A DNA stretch of 64,000 nt from an uncultured Erythrobacter sp. (GCF_947499705.1 NZ_CANMPJ010000002.1:124001-188000), one strand, 5' to 3'; counted from the first letter of the stretch, positions 1 through 10,451 are shown. Made by a program: numbers and translations. The notes: generated by a model from the sequence alone, not told the origin.

Positions 1-1431
1 ATGGGCGGTGCCGCAATCGCTCAAGATTCAGGCGCAACTCTGTCTTCGGGCATCGCTGATTGCACCACCACTTCGGGCGGCAATTGCTCGGACATCGAAC
101 AGACCGGCGTTGGCGAAACTGCCACCGTGGATCAGTCCGGCTCGGGCCAGTCGATCTCCGAAATCGATCAGGACGGCGCAGACAACACCGCCACGGTCAA
201 TCAAGAAAGCACCGCTGGCGATGCCAACGAGTCCGAAATCGAGCAGGGCGGCGCAGCGGTCGACTCAACTGCTGAGGTTGACCAGATCGGTGAAGGCAAC
301 CTGTCTTCGATCATCCAGGAAGGCGACGACCTGCTGGCCGACGTAAGCCAGAACGGTGAAGACAACAGCTCGACCGTACTGCAGACAATCGGTGCCGATT
401 TCGCCACGACCGTCGTCGATCAAAGCGGTTCGCAGAACGTTTCTGACGTGACGCAAACCGGCGATTTCGCAAATGTCGACGTCATGCAGGACAATGGCGA
501 TGCTGGTACGCTCGGTAACAACTCGCTGGTAACCCAGACCGGCAGCGGGGCTGCTGTCATTGTGACTCAGAGTGGACAGGAAAACCTCTCTGACGTTGGC
601 CAAACTGCTAGCGGCGCTCTTGTCACCGTCGATCAAAGCGGGGTTTCAAACCGCTCGCTCGTCGATCAAGCCGGTGCCGGCGTCATTGTCGATGTCTTTC
701 AGGACGGTGAAGACAATATGTCGACCGTCGATCAGGTAGCAATCGGATCATCCGCCAGCGTCGATCAGTTCGGCAATGACAACACCGCGCTGATCCGTGA
801 GCGGGCCGAGGCTTCCGGTTCGATCATCACGCAGGATGGCAACGACAACAATGCCCAAATCGGCCAAAGCGATGCCGCAGGCCTGTTGTTCGGCTTCATC
901 CCTGTTCCGCTGATCGAAGCTGATAGCGCTTCGATTGCGCAGGAAGGCAATGAGAACCGGGCGTCGGTTGTGCAGTTGGGCATCAATCAGTCGGCAACAG
1001 TCGAGCAGATTGGCAACAACAACACGTCGGGCGTTCCTGGCGATCTCAGCAACATCGGTGTTTTGCAGATTGGAGACAGTCAGACTGCCGAGGTCACCCA
1101 GATGGGCGACGGCAACACCTCGAATGTTTCGCAAGGTATTGGCAGCAGCCTTACCTTCGTGACAGGTGCCAGCAGCTTCGGGAACCTGGCGATCGTCGAT
1201 CAGAATGGCATCGATGGCACTTCGACCATCGAGCAGGCCGGTGATGAAAACGCCGCTCGTCTGACCGATTTCGGCACCGACAACGTGTCGTTCATCTCGC
1301 AGGACGGCGCACTCAACACCGCCGATGTCGCTCAGGCAGGCGCTCTGAACAACTCCTCCGTGACTCAGATCGGCAACGGCAACACTGCCCTCGTCGGTCA
1401 GGATACGGCTGCGCCATCGGGCAGCTTCTGA
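1..1431 (+). CDS. Curlin-repeat (CsgA-like) amyloid subunit, 5' end cut by the window
   Basis: The 476 visible residues are almost wholly curlin-type repeats: short strands ending in V/I-x-Q, followed by x-G-x-x-N and a small residue. About 34 such Q-ended strands can be counted, against five repeats in E. coli CsgA. The protein is Asp/Asn/Gln/Ser-rich and has no cysteine. Known for the family: secreted monomers that form extracellular amyloid fibres for biofilm and adhesion. The first residues (GGAAIAQDSG) look like the end of a signal peptide with cleavage after AIA, so the ATG at position 1 is probably internal and the true start lies upstream of the window. Two strands deviate (IRE near residue 265, LTD near residue 422). 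It is first of three curlin genes here. Confidence 0.85.
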   Translation: MGGAAIAQDSGATLSSGIADCTTTSGGNCSDIEQTGVGETATVDQSGSGQSISEIDQDGADNTATVNQESTAGDANESEIEQGGAAVDSTAEVDQIGEGNLSSIIQEGDDLLADVSQNGEDNSSTVLQTIGADFATTVVDQSGSQNVSDVTQTGDFANVDVMQDNGDAGTLGNNSLVTQTGSGAAVIVTQSGQENLSDVGQTASGALVTVDQSGVSNRSLVDQAGAGVIVDVFQDGEDNMSTVDQVAIGSSASVDQFGNDNTALIRERAEASGSIITQDGNDNNAQIGQSDAAGLLFGFIPVPLIEADSASIAQEGNENRASVVQLGINQSATVEQIGNNNTSGVPGDLSNIGVLQIGDSQTAEVTQMGDGNTSNVSQGIGSSLTFVTGASSFGNLAIVDQNGIDGTSTIEQAGDENAARLTDFGTDNVSFISQDGALNTADVAQAGALNNSSVTQIGNGNTALVGQDTAAPSGSF

Positions 1432-1440
1432 GGGTGATCC

Positions 1441-1499
1441 GCGGCCCGGCAAAGCGCTTTCGCGCAATCCGGGCCGCACTCCCTCTCAGAACTTGAGAG
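1441..1499 (+). promoter_or_regulatory. Two tandem hairpins between curlin genes 1 and 2
   Basis: A perfect 9-bp inverted repeat (GCGGCCCGG at 1441-1449 with its complement at 1469-1477) encloses a smaller GCGC-TTTC-GCGC stem. A second perfect 6-bp repeat follows (CTCTCA at 1483-1488 with TGAGAG at 1494-1499). No T-run follows, so these are not classical terminators. They could stabilise the upstream mRNA or attenuate read-through to the second curlin gene; that role is inferred. Confidence 0.55.
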
Positions 1500-1539
1500 C
1501 ATGAGCCTCTCCGCCATGTTCTCCGAAAGGAACAAGAAA

Positions 1540-3180
1540 ATGAAAAAGACAATCATCACAGGCGCATCGATCCTGGCTCTTGCGGCCGCTGCTCCTGCCT
1601 TCGCGCAGAGCAACGTTTCGACAGTCGACCAAAATGGCAACGGCAACGGAGCCACTGTCGAGCAGGTCGGATCGAACATGTCCGACGTCGATCAGGACGG
1701 TGACGACAACGTTGCGACCGTCGATCAAAATGGTGCGACTAACAGCTCGACCATCGATCAGGATTCGATCGGTGCCGGTGCATTCGTCACTCAGGATGGC
1801 TCGACCAACACATCGAGCATCACCCAGAATGACGGCGACGATCGCAACACGATCGGCCTTCCCGAAGATCCCGAAGCAACCGTGAGCCAGATCGGCGATC
1901 GCAACACTTCGACGATCACTCAGGATGCAGTCGCGCCCGGCTATAACAGCATCGCGAATGTCGATCAGATGAGCGACGACAACGTCTCGGTCATCGATCA
2001 AGACATCGCCAACACGACCAGCACCGGCGGCCTGCAAGCCAATGTCACACAGTTCGGCAACAGCGATTCAACGGTTTTGCAATCGGTCGATGCACAGCAC
2101 GCGCGTCAGCTTCACGCCACTGTTATCCAGACCGACTCGACGTCACTGGTGACGCAGACAGCATCTGGTCCAGGTGCAATCGGACTGGTTGCGGAAGTCA
2201 CGCAGTTCGCGGGATCGGATTCGACGGTCTCACAAACGGCATCCGGCGAAGACTCCGGCGATCTCTACGCCAGTGTCATGCAGGACAACGGCGCAACGTC
2301 GACCATCACGCAAACGGCCGCAGGCCTGTCCTCGATCAATCAGGATGCAATCGTCACGCAAGACGGTGCCAGCAACTCGATGATCACGCAGACCTTCAAC
2401 GGTGAAGGTGCCAATTCCTTCTCCGCGACGGTCAATCAGGATGGCGACGCCAACACATCGACAGTCAGTCAAGAGGACTTCACCTTCACGACTGTCGCCA
2501 ACCCCGATTTCGGCCTGACTGCAGATGTCAATCAGGTTGGGAACGGCAACATGTCTTCGCTCACACAGGTGAACAAGACGCAGACTGCCGATGTCGATCA
2601 ACTGGGTGATGGCAACATGTCGACCGGCATCCAGTCGGGCGCTGCCAACTCGCTGACGGTGCTGCAAACCGGCACCACCAACACCTCGGTGATCACGCAG
2701 GAACACACCGGCAATATGTCGGACGTTTTCCAGGCGGGTATCGGTGCAACCTCGACGATCGACCAAATCGGCAATGCGCAGAATGATATGGCTTTCGTCG
2801 ATCAACTGGTGGGTTCGGACGGGTCGAGTTCGACCATCTTGCAGACCGGCGCATCGGGCAGCCCGGCATCGGCCAATATGGCTGACGTCACACAAAGCGG
2901 CCTGATGAACACTTCGCTGATCACCCAGGATGGATGGAACAGCGATGCGACGGTCCTTCAATCGGGCGCGAACAATGACAGCGACATCACCCAGACGGGA
3001 ACTGTCGCGGGCGCAGGCAACTCCGCCGATGTCACTCAGTCGGGCGATTGGAACGTTTCGGATGTGCTGCAGACCGGTTCGCTGAACACCGCAACGGTGA
3101 CTCAGTCGAGCGACTTCAACACGTCCAACGTGACCCAGACGGGCACTGGCGGCACCGCCACTGTCACTCAGGGCATGTAA
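1540..3180 (+). CDS. Curlin-repeat (CsgA-like) amyloid subunit, large
   Basis: The 546-residue protein starts MKKTIITGASILALAAAAPAFAQ, a clear Sec signal peptide with an AFA-Q cleavage site. The ATG at 1540 is preferred over the in-frame ATG at 1501 because the signal peptide begins there and a GAAAGGA ribosome site lies 9-15 bases upstream. The rest is curlin-type repeats with strands ending V/I-x-Q and turns of the form D/S-G-x-x-N-x-S/A, at several times the repeat number of E. coli CsgA. One segment around residues 185-200 is atypical, with His and Arg (QHARQLHA). Known role of the family: structural subunit of cell-surface amyloid fibres, exported through CsgG. No CsgG gene is visible, so it would have to lie outside the window. 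Confidence 0.85.
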   Translation: MKKTIITGASILALAAAAPAFAQSNVSTVDQNGNGNGATVEQVGSNMSDVDQDGDDNVATVDQNGATNSSTIDQDSIGAGAFVTQDGSTNTSSITQNDGDDRNTIGLPEDPEATVSQIGDRNTSTITQDAVAPGYNSIANVDQMSDDNVSVIDQDIANTTSTGGLQANVTQFGNSDSTVLQSVDAQHARQLHATVIQTDSTSLVTQTASGPGAIGLVAEVTQFAGSDSTVSQTASGEDSGDLYASVMQDNGATSTITQTAAGLSSINQDAIVTQDGASNSMITQTFNGEGANSFSATVNQDGDANTSTVSQEDFTFTTVANPDFGLTADVNQVGNGNMSSLTQVNKTQTADVDQLGDGNMSTGIQSGAANSLTVLQTGTTNTSVITQEHTGNMSDVFQAGIGATSTIDQIGNAQNDMAFVDQLVGSDGSSSTILQTGASGSPASANMADVTQSGLMNTSLITQDGWNSDATVLQSGANNDSDITQTGTVAGAGNSADVTQSGDWNVSDVLQTGSLNTATVTQSSDFNTSNVTQTGTGGTATVTQGM

Positions 3181-3194
3181 ACGGCGTAGGGGGC

Positions 3195-3221
3195 CCGGGC
3201 GGGACTTCGCGTCTCGCCCGG
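3195..3221 (+). promoter_or_regulatory. Strong hairpin between curlin genes 2 and 3
   Basis: CCGGGCG at 3195-3201 pairs with CGCCCGG at 3215-3221, and three further pairs including one G-U extend the stem inward around a 7-base loop. It lies 15 bases after the stop of the second curlin gene and 30 bases before the third. It lacks a T-tract, so full termination is unlikely. A role in setting subunit ratios is inferred. Confidence 0.5.
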
Positions 3222-3251
3222 ATACCTGCAATAGTGTAAGACAGAACCATA

Positions 3252-3959
3252 ATGACGATTTCGCTTCCCATCAGAACCGCCCTCAAGGCAGCGCCGATCT
3301 GTGCGCTCGCTCTGGCAGTACTTGCCTCACCGACGCTCGCACAAGACACTGGCGGTTCGGGCGAGGAGGGCGTGGTCGGAGCGATAGAGATTCCCGAGGC
3401 CGAAGAATCGCGCGGAGTATTCATTTCGCAGATCGGCACAACCAATCGCGCCGATATCTCTCAAGAAGACTCCGGCTCTTTCGCGCGGATCATTCAGAAC
3501 GGTGCAGACAACGATGCCGAGCTGAGCCAGAGCGGTGCAGGCACACACAGGGCAAGCGCAGCGCAAGAAGGCGACGGCAATGTCCTTCTGGCAGAGCAAG
3601 CGGGCACCGGAGACACCACACTGCTGTTCGCGCAGGAAGGCGACACCAACAGCGCGATCCTGTTGCAGCGCGAAACTTCGGCGCTCTCATCGGCGGCGGC
3701 GGTGCTGCAGCGCGGCGACAACAACAACCTCACCCTGATCCAGGATGGCAGCGACAATCAGGCGCGCCTGACGCAGGACGGGAACGCGAACACCATGACC
3801 GCCACTCAGCTCAATTCGGGCAACCGGCTTGAATGGACGCAGCAAGGCGATGGCCTGTCGGACCTACGGATCACGCAGGAAGGCGGCAGCACCATGGAAA
3901 TCACTCAGAGCAACACCGGCGCAGCTTTCGCTCCTCCGCCGGGTGGATCGGGAGGCTGA
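3252..3959 (+). CDS. Curlin-repeat protein, possible minor or nucleator (CsgB-like) subunit
   Basis: This 235-residue protein has a signal peptide (hydrophobic run about residues 12-27, cleavage near LASPTLAQ) and about ten curlin-type strands with Q-x-G-x-x-N turns. It is smaller and less regular than the two upstream subunits, with a linker of acidic and glycine residues (about 31-52) before the repeats and a short Pro/Gly tail (APPPGGSGG). Those traits and its place after the large subunits suggest a minor or nucleating subunit like CsgB; the sequence alone cannot distinguish CsgA from CsgB. It belongs to the same plus-strand operon, and its end overlaps the possible start region of the next gene. 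Confidence 0.75.
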   Translation: MTISLPIRTALKAAPICALALAVLASPTLAQDTGGSGEEGVVGAIEIPEAEESRGVFISQIGTTNRADISQEDSGSFARIIQNGADNDAELSQSGAGTHRASAAQEGDGNVLLAEQAGTGDTTLLFAQEGDTNSAILLQRETSALSSAAAVLQRGDNNNLTLIQDGSDNQARLTQDGNANTMTATQLNSGNRLEWTQQGDGLSDLRITQEGGSTMEITQSNTGAAFAPPPGGSGG

Positions 3960-4756
3960 TCCTGCGCTGCGCTGCCCTCTTGACCGTGCTGTCAGGTGCG
4001 CTTGCGATCCCTGCGGGGTCGTTGGTGGCACAAGACAGCTCAGAGAGTGCCAGCCAGATCACCCAAGTCGGCGAGGCCAAAGCGCGCCAAAGCTCTGACA
4101 CCGAAGCTTCGCAGATCGAAAGCGGCGAAGCCTCGAACGCTTATTGGTCAGAGGATGTGCAGGTCAGCTCAGCCGATGTCACGGCGCCCGTCGTTGACGC
4201 ACGGCAGGATCAAGCCTCACAGCCAGACGGGAGCAGAGCAGCACCGCAAATCAGCAGCACCGAAGACAGCGAGCGCGCCATCGCTCAGCTCAATCTCGGT
4301 GATCTCGAGGGGACGCTGGCACAGCTCTCCAGCGCTGAGCGCCAAGTGCTGCTCGACGCGATCCAAGGCACCGACATCTGCGACAACCCGCCTGACATTC
4401 CGGCCGTGATCGAGCTTTGCCAAACCCGCATCGAAACGCGCTCCACCGAGTTCGCGGTCCGCGAAGTGAACACTCTGTCCGCTGAGGAACGGCTGCTTGG
4501 CGAAAGCCTCGACCGAACCCGCACAGCCTCAACGCTGGAACGCGACGTCGAACGGCTTGCGCGTAATGCAGGGCGCGGCGATGCGAACTCGCTCGACACC
4601 CAGGCAATCGCATCGGTCGCTCTCGGAACACCGCAACCGGCGCAGCCGGAGCAACCTGGCGGCACGCAAATCAGCGATCTGCCGTCAGACACTCAAGCCC
4701 TCATCAACGCGCTGGTCCAGCAATTGGGCGGCGCAACCGGAAGTCCTCCGCAATGA
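3833..4756 (+). CDS. Secreted protein of unknown function in the curli operon, start uncertain
   Basis: The frame encodes a hydrophobic signal-like segment (LLTVLSGALAIPAGSLVAQ), then about 75 Ser/Gln/Ala-rich residues with one or two degenerate curlin-like strands (SQITQVG), then a more globular, probably helical C-terminal part with two cysteines (TDICDN and ELCQTR). The only in-frame ATG, at 3833, lies inside the preceding gene and would add an Arg/His-rich N-terminus that looks like out-of-frame sequence. A GGGAGG ribosome site at 3950-3955 instead points to initiation just downstream, where only CTG (3962), TTG (3980) or GTG (3986) are available. The end overlaps the next gene by ATGA. 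A curli accessory role is inferred from position only. Confidence 0.6.
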   Translation: MDAARRWPVGPTDHAGRRQHHGNHSEQHRRSFRSSAGWIGRLILRCAALLTVLSGALAIPAGSLVAQDSSESASQITQVGEAKARQSSDTEASQIESGEASNAYWSEDVQVSSADVTAPVVDARQDQASQPDGSRAAPQISSTEDSERAIAQLNLGDLEGTLAQLSSAERQVLLDAIQGTDICDNPPDIPAVIELCQTRIETRSTEFAVREVNTLSAEERLLGESLDRTRTASTLERDVERLARNAGRGDANSLDTQAIASVALGTPQPAQPEQPGGTQISDLPSDTQALINALVQQLGGATGSPPQ

Positions 4757-5091
4757 CGCATTGGCTCGCCCTTCTGGCCGCACAAACGATCGCAGCAAAT
4801 GCGACGGAGCCCAATGACCGTGCAATCGAAATGGAAGTCTCGAAAGAAGGCGACCAGATCAAGGTCGAATTGCACGGCAACTCACCCAAGACCCAGCACG
4901 TTTCCTTCGCTATCGAAGTGACCGGTTCGTCGAACAGCAAGCACAGCGGCAGCCTGACATTGGCTGCCAATTCTCCGCAGACGCTGTCGACGATCAAAGT
5001 CAGCACCAGCGGGAAATGGTGTGCCAGAGTGATGGTCGAAGAAGAAGGGCGCGCGCCCTACGAACTCAGCGAAGGGTCTTGCGCCGACTAA
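4753..5091 (+). CDS. csgH: CsgH-type curli amyloid chaperone
   Basis: The 112-residue protein has a short signal peptide (MTHWLALLAAQTIAANA) and a small beta-rich domain with two cysteines about 20 residues apart (GKWCARVMV and SEGSCAD), a pattern consistent with the alphaproteobacterial CsgH family. Known for the family: an immunoglobulin-like periplasmic protein related to CsgC that holds back premature curlin polymerisation. The start overlaps the previous stop as ATGA, so translation is probably coupled. Its presence right after three curlin genes supports a working curli-type locus. The assignment rests on size, signal, cysteine pattern and context. Confidence 0.65.
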   Translation: MTHWLALLAAQTIAANATEPNDRAIEMEVSKEGDQIKVELHGNSPKTQHVSFAIEVTGSSNSKHSGSLTLAANSPQTLSTIKVSTSGKWCARVMVEEEGRAPYELSEGSCAD

Positions 5092-6626
5092 GGGCGGACC
5101 TGGTCGATCCCGGAACGCTCGGTACTGCGCTGCGGCGATCCGATCTGATCAATCTGGACCTTGTGCGCTGCCGATGGTCGGTGGTCACGGGTGCCGACAT
5201 TGAACTCGTCGTAGACTGGATCATAGGTGATCGGAATTCCCGCATCGCGGAGCTGCGACATGGTCACGAACAGATCGCTGGCCGATGACGCAGTGATTCG
5301 CTCAAATTCGCTCATGTCATAGCGATCGCGGAGCAATTCTACGATCGAGCCCAGCCGGACCGCGAGCGCATTGTTGGTCTGTTTGAAATCGAGCTGACCC
5401 GCCACCTGCCCATCAACCCGGGTGATCAGCTGCGACTCAATGTTGAGATCGAAACCACTGACGCTGCCAGAGACCGGCAGGCTGGCTGGACGGCGCGGAT
5501 CGACTGCGCTCGCAAAGCCAGCTTTGGCGCTGGGTACTGGAGCCTGCACGGCTGGCGCTGGGACAGCCTGAGCCCGATCGACCACAATTGGCATCGCATC
5601 GTTGCGCGCGCCGCTTGCTCGTGTGGGCGGAAGCGCCGAAATCTGCGGAGCAATTGCCGCACTGCGAGTAGGCGTTGCTGAAGAGACAACCGGCTTGCGC
5701 GCCGAGACGGAGGGTGCAGGTGACCGCTGAGGGGCGGCAGACCGGATCGCGAAGTCGGAAACTGGCGCTGCAGTTTCGGCCTGTGTAACAGACTCAAATG
5801 CGTCAATACTCGCAGAAGCGGACAATTCGTCATTGCCGACTGTGGTGGCGGCTTCCACCAGTGGCAACACCACCGGCTCGACATCTAGGCCAGCGAGTTC
5901 AATCTGCGGGATGCGTCCCGCTGAGAGAGCGGAAATTGGCAGCTCGACCTTCGCCAGTTGAGGAGCTTGAATTGTAACGATCTGTGTGACTGCCTGCGAT
6001 GTCTCCAAGACCACATTGTCAGAATGCCCAGCGGGCACCTCTGCAAGCTCGGGAAGCACAACCGAAGTGACTTCAACGGCTTCGGGAACCGCTACGATTG
6101 CAGCGTCGCCAATACTTTCATCAGAGCCTGCAAAAGGTTCGAAGGCAGCCGCGAAGGATGTTCGGGACACGGTTGGGTCTAGCCGCGCAACGGTGGCTTC
6201 CGGCGCAATTGGAAGAGCCACCAATTCCGTGGGCTGAGCCGCCAAAGAGAGCGTCGCTTCGACAACCGGTGCCTGCAGCACCTCAATCGGTTCCGCGCCG
6301 AAGTCTCCCAACCCTTGCGATATCCGAACCGGGCTGGCCTGCGCCGCTTCTGCAAATCCCGCCGGCTGTGCAAATGCAATCGGATCAGGGGCCGCGATCG
6401 GTTGCTCTTTGAGATCCCCCGCTCCCTGCGAAAAGCCTGGAGCTGTAAGCGCAATCGCAACCACGGCAGTGCCCGGCAGCAGGCGATACTTCACGATGTT
6501 GGGAATGAGCGGACCGCGGGACTGGCGCTCAAGAACCTCTTCGTCGGCGCGCGCAAGGGAACGGCCTGAACGCACCTCCTGCGACCAGCCGGCAAAGCTT
6601 TCCGAAAACTGGCCTTCGAAGCCCAT
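5088..6626 (-). CDS. Membrane-anchored Pro/Ala-rich protein of unknown function
   Basis: The start at 6626 (MGFEGQFSESFAGW) is chosen because a GAGGA site lies just upstream and the frame further 5' reads like non-coding sequence. The 512-residue product has a short cytoplasmic N-terminus, one hydrophobic segment (about residues 46-65), then a long low-complexity part of Ala, Pro, Val and Glu. A conserved-looking C-terminal domain of about 90 residues begins at VSGFDLNIESQL and contains VELLRDRYDMSEFERI. The family was not recognised. It is convergent with the curli operon, and the two stop codons overlap. The layout suggests an envelope protein with a periplasmic domain on a long linker. Confidence 0.6.
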   Translation of the reverse strand: MGFEGQFSESFAGWSQEVRSGRSLARADEEVLERQSRGPLIPNIVKYRLLPGTAVVAIALTAPGFSQGAGDLKEQPIAAPDPIAFAQPAGFAEAAQASPVRISQGLGDFGAEPIEVLQAPVVEATLSLAAQPTELVALPIAPEATVARLDPTVSRTSFAAAFEPFAGSDESIGDAAIVAVPEAVEVTSVVLPELAEVPAGHSDNVVLETSQAVTQIVTIQAPQLAKVELPISALSAGRIPQIELAGLDVEPVVLPLVEAATTVGNDELSASASIDAFESVTQAETAAPVSDFAIRSAAPQRSPAPSVSARKPVVSSATPTRSAAIAPQISALPPTRASGARNDAMPIVVDRAQAVPAPAVQAPVPSAKAGFASAVDPRRPASLPVSGSVSGFDLNIESQLITRVDGQVAGQLDFKQTNNALAVRLGSIVELLRDRYDMSEFERITASSASDLFVTMSQLRDAGIPITYDPVYDEFNVGTRDHRPSAAHKVQIDQIGSPQRSTERSGIDQVRP

Positions 6627-6883
6627 CGTCCTCGCCCCCAAACGAAGTGCAATTATGCGGCCTGCCGCCACCTGTGGGAAGCAGAATCCCCTCGAATCCG
6701 GCCATTTGCGTGCTTTGTTTCCTGAATGTTCGCGTGTTTTGGCAATCCGTGCCGCGTCAACACACACAAACCGCCATTCATCACCGAGAATTCGCGAATC
6801 GGCGTGTGGTGCCAAGCCACCCTGCCTCCTTCGGCATTTAGCGCTTCCCACGACTCGCCCATACGCGTATCCGGGCCGGCTTT

Positions 6884-8275
6884 ATGCGCGAGACAGCACC
6901 TCTTGAAACGCCGAGTTGGGGCGAGGAGCTACGGGCGACATTGACGCTCGCGTGGCCGCTTGCGCTCGCCAATCTTTTGCAGATGCTGACCTATGCTATC
7001 GACGTGATTTTCATCGCGCGATTGGGTGACGAACCGCTGGCAGCATCGGCTCTGGCCGTGTCGCTGTTCGGGCTGGTGCTATGGGCGATGACCGCGCTTA
7101 CCGGGGCGGTCGCGCCGCTCATCGCCGAAGCGATCGGGTCGGGCAAGCCATCGGTCAGACCGGTGCGGCGATCGGTGCGGATGGCGTTGTGGCTGGCCGT
7201 GTTCAGCGGCGTGCTCGGTATGGGAATCTGCCTACTCCTTGATCCGATCATGCGGGCTACGGGGCAACAGAAGGAGATCATCAGCCTCGCAAACGAATAC
7301 AACGTCGTTATCATCTTCTCGATGATTCCGATGCTGCTGGCAGCAGTGCTGCGCAACTTCGTCTCCGCGCTCGGCAGGCCGATCTTTGCAACCGCTATCA
7401 CAGCGGTAGGTATCGGCGTGAATGCGGTGGCGAATTACGCGTTCGTCTTTGGCAATTTCGGCGCACCCGAATTGGGACTGACAGGTGCGGCGGTCGCAAC
7501 GATTATCACGGCGCTGATTACGTTAGCTGCCTATGTCGTTGCGATCCGCACGGATGTGAGGCTGCACCGCTACCATGTGTTCGGTCGGTTCTGGTCGCCC
7601 GACTGGCCGCGCTTCTGGCAGATTGTGCGCATCGGCACCCCCATCTCGCTCACGGTTACGGCAGAAGCCGGGATCTTTGGTGCGGCGGCGTTTATGATGG
7701 GGCGGTTCGGGGCGGCTGAACTCGCTGGCCATACAGTAGCGTTGCAGCTTGCGGCGCTCGCTTTTCAGGTACCCTTCGGAGTGGGGCAGGCTGTCACCAT
7801 TCGAGTCGGCTATTTCTACGGCGCTCGAGATCCCATTGGCATCCAGCGAGCCGGCTGGGTTGCAATCGTAATCGGCACCGGATTCATGGCGCTGACCGCG
7901 CTGGCCATGCTGTTCGCCCCGATGACCTTGCTGTCGATTTACGTTGATCCCTATGCTGCAAAGAATGCGGCTCTGGTCGGCTTTGCGCTGCAATACCTCG
8001 TGCTTGCGGCGATGTTCCAACTGGTCGACGGCGTACAGGCGGTCGCCGCCGGGGCCTTGCGCGGATTGCAGGATACACGGGTTCCGATGTGGTTCGCGAT
8101 CTTCAGTTACTGGGTGCCGGGCATCGGCCTTGCCATTGGTCTGGGCTTCTTCACCGCGCTGGAGGGCACGGGGGTTTGGATCGGTCTGGCAGCGGGCCTG
8201 GCCTTCGCCGCTGTCTTGCTGACCTGGCGCTGGATGGGCCGCGAGAAGCTCGGATTGACAACTCGCCCGGCCTGA
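6884..8275 (+). CDS. MATE family multidrug/Na+ antiporter (NorM-like)
   Basis: The 463-residue integral membrane protein has about 12 hydrophobic helices in two similar halves, as in the MatE family. Typical parts are the N-terminal TLAWPLALANLLQMLTYAIDVIFIARLGD and the GALRGLQDTRVPM loop in the second half. Known for the family: export of cationic drugs, dyes or metabolites in exchange for Na+ or H+ at the inner membrane; the substrate cannot be read from sequence. The gene appears monocistronic. It follows a 257-base gap from the start of the divergent gene ending at 6626; that gap shows no other gene. Confidence 0.88.
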   Translation: MRETAPLETPSWGEELRATLTLAWPLALANLLQMLTYAIDVIFIARLGDEPLAASALAVSLFGLVLWAMTALTGAVAPLIAEAIGSGKPSVRPVRRSVRMALWLAVFSGVLGMGICLLLDPIMRATGQQKEIISLANEYNVVIIFSMIPMLLAAVLRNFVSALGRPIFATAITAVGIGVNAVANYAFVFGNFGAPELGLTGAAVATIITALITLAAYVVAIRTDVRLHRYHVFGRFWSPDWPRFWQIVRIGTPISLTVTAEAGIFGAAAFMMGRFGAAELAGHTVALQLAALAFQVPFGVGQAVTIRVGYFYGARDPIGIQRAGWVAIVIGTGFMALTALAMLFAPMTLLSIYVDPYAAKNAALVGFALQYLVLAAMFQLVDGVQAVAAGALRGLQDTRVPMWFAIFSYWVPGIGLAIGLGFFTALEGTGVWIGLAAGLAFAAVLLTWRWMGREKLGLTTRPA

Positions 8276-8360
8276 CCGGCCAGCAGTCTCCCAGAATTCG
8301 TTCAAAAAAGTGCAGTTGCTGGTGTTGACTCCTCACCCAGTGCTCCCCAAATGCGCCGCG

Positions 8361-8387
8361 TTGGCACTCTCAAGAGGAGAGTGCCAA
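8361..8387 (+). promoter_or_regulatory. CIRCE operator (HrcA binding site)
   Basis: TTGGCACTC at 8361-8369, nine bases, then its exact complement GAGTGCCAA at 8379-8387: a perfect 9-N9-9 inverted repeat matching the CIRCE consensus except for the second half-base pair. It lies 37 bases before groES. Known role: HrcA repressor binding, which couples groESL to heat shock. A TTGACT at 8325-8330 is a possible -35 element upstream. Confidence 0.93.
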
Positions 8388-8424
8388 GAGACATTCATTC
8401 AACTCAACTGAAAGGTCATCAATT

Positions 8425-8712
8425 ATGGCATTTCGTCCGCTGCACGACCGCGTTGTGGTCCGCCGCATCGAAGCCGACCAGAAGACCGCTGGCGGCATCA
8501 TCATTCCAGACTCTGCCCAGGAAAAGCCAAGCGAAGGCGAAATCGTCTCTGTTGGCGAAGGGGCACGTGACGACGACGGCGATCGTATCGCACTCGACGT
8601 CAAAGCCGGCGACCGCGTGCTGTTCGGCAAGTGGTCTGGCACCGAAGTCAAGATCGACGGTGAAGACCTGCTGATCATGAAGGAAAGCGACATCATGGGG
8701 ATCATTGGCTGA
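8425..8712 (+). CDS. groES: Co-chaperonin GroES
   Basis: The 95-residue protein is full length for Cpn10. It shows the N-terminal [12 protein letters not shown] strand, the mobile loop with [16 protein letters not shown] that contacts GroEL, and the C-terminal [19 protein letters not shown]. Known role: the lid of the cytoplasmic GroEL chamber. It sits 54 bases before groEL in the same operon, under the CIRCE element at 8361-8387, so HrcA-controlled heat-shock induction is expected. Confidence 0.98.
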   Translation: MAFRPLHDRVVVRRIEADQKTAGGIIIPDSAQEKPSEGEIVSVGEGARDDDGDRIALDVKAGDRVLFGKWSGTEVKIDGEDLLIMKESDIMGIIG

Positions 8713-8727
8713 TCGCCTGACCCTTAA

Positions 8728-10422
<1,695 letters not shown>

Positions 10423-10451
10423 GCTCGGTCACTTCCACGCTTACAAAAAGG

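Noticed and set aside
1..3960. Regular short repeats that might suggest a CRISPR array
   Set aside because: The repeats are in-frame coding repeats with curlin residue spacing; no constant repeat with unique spacers.
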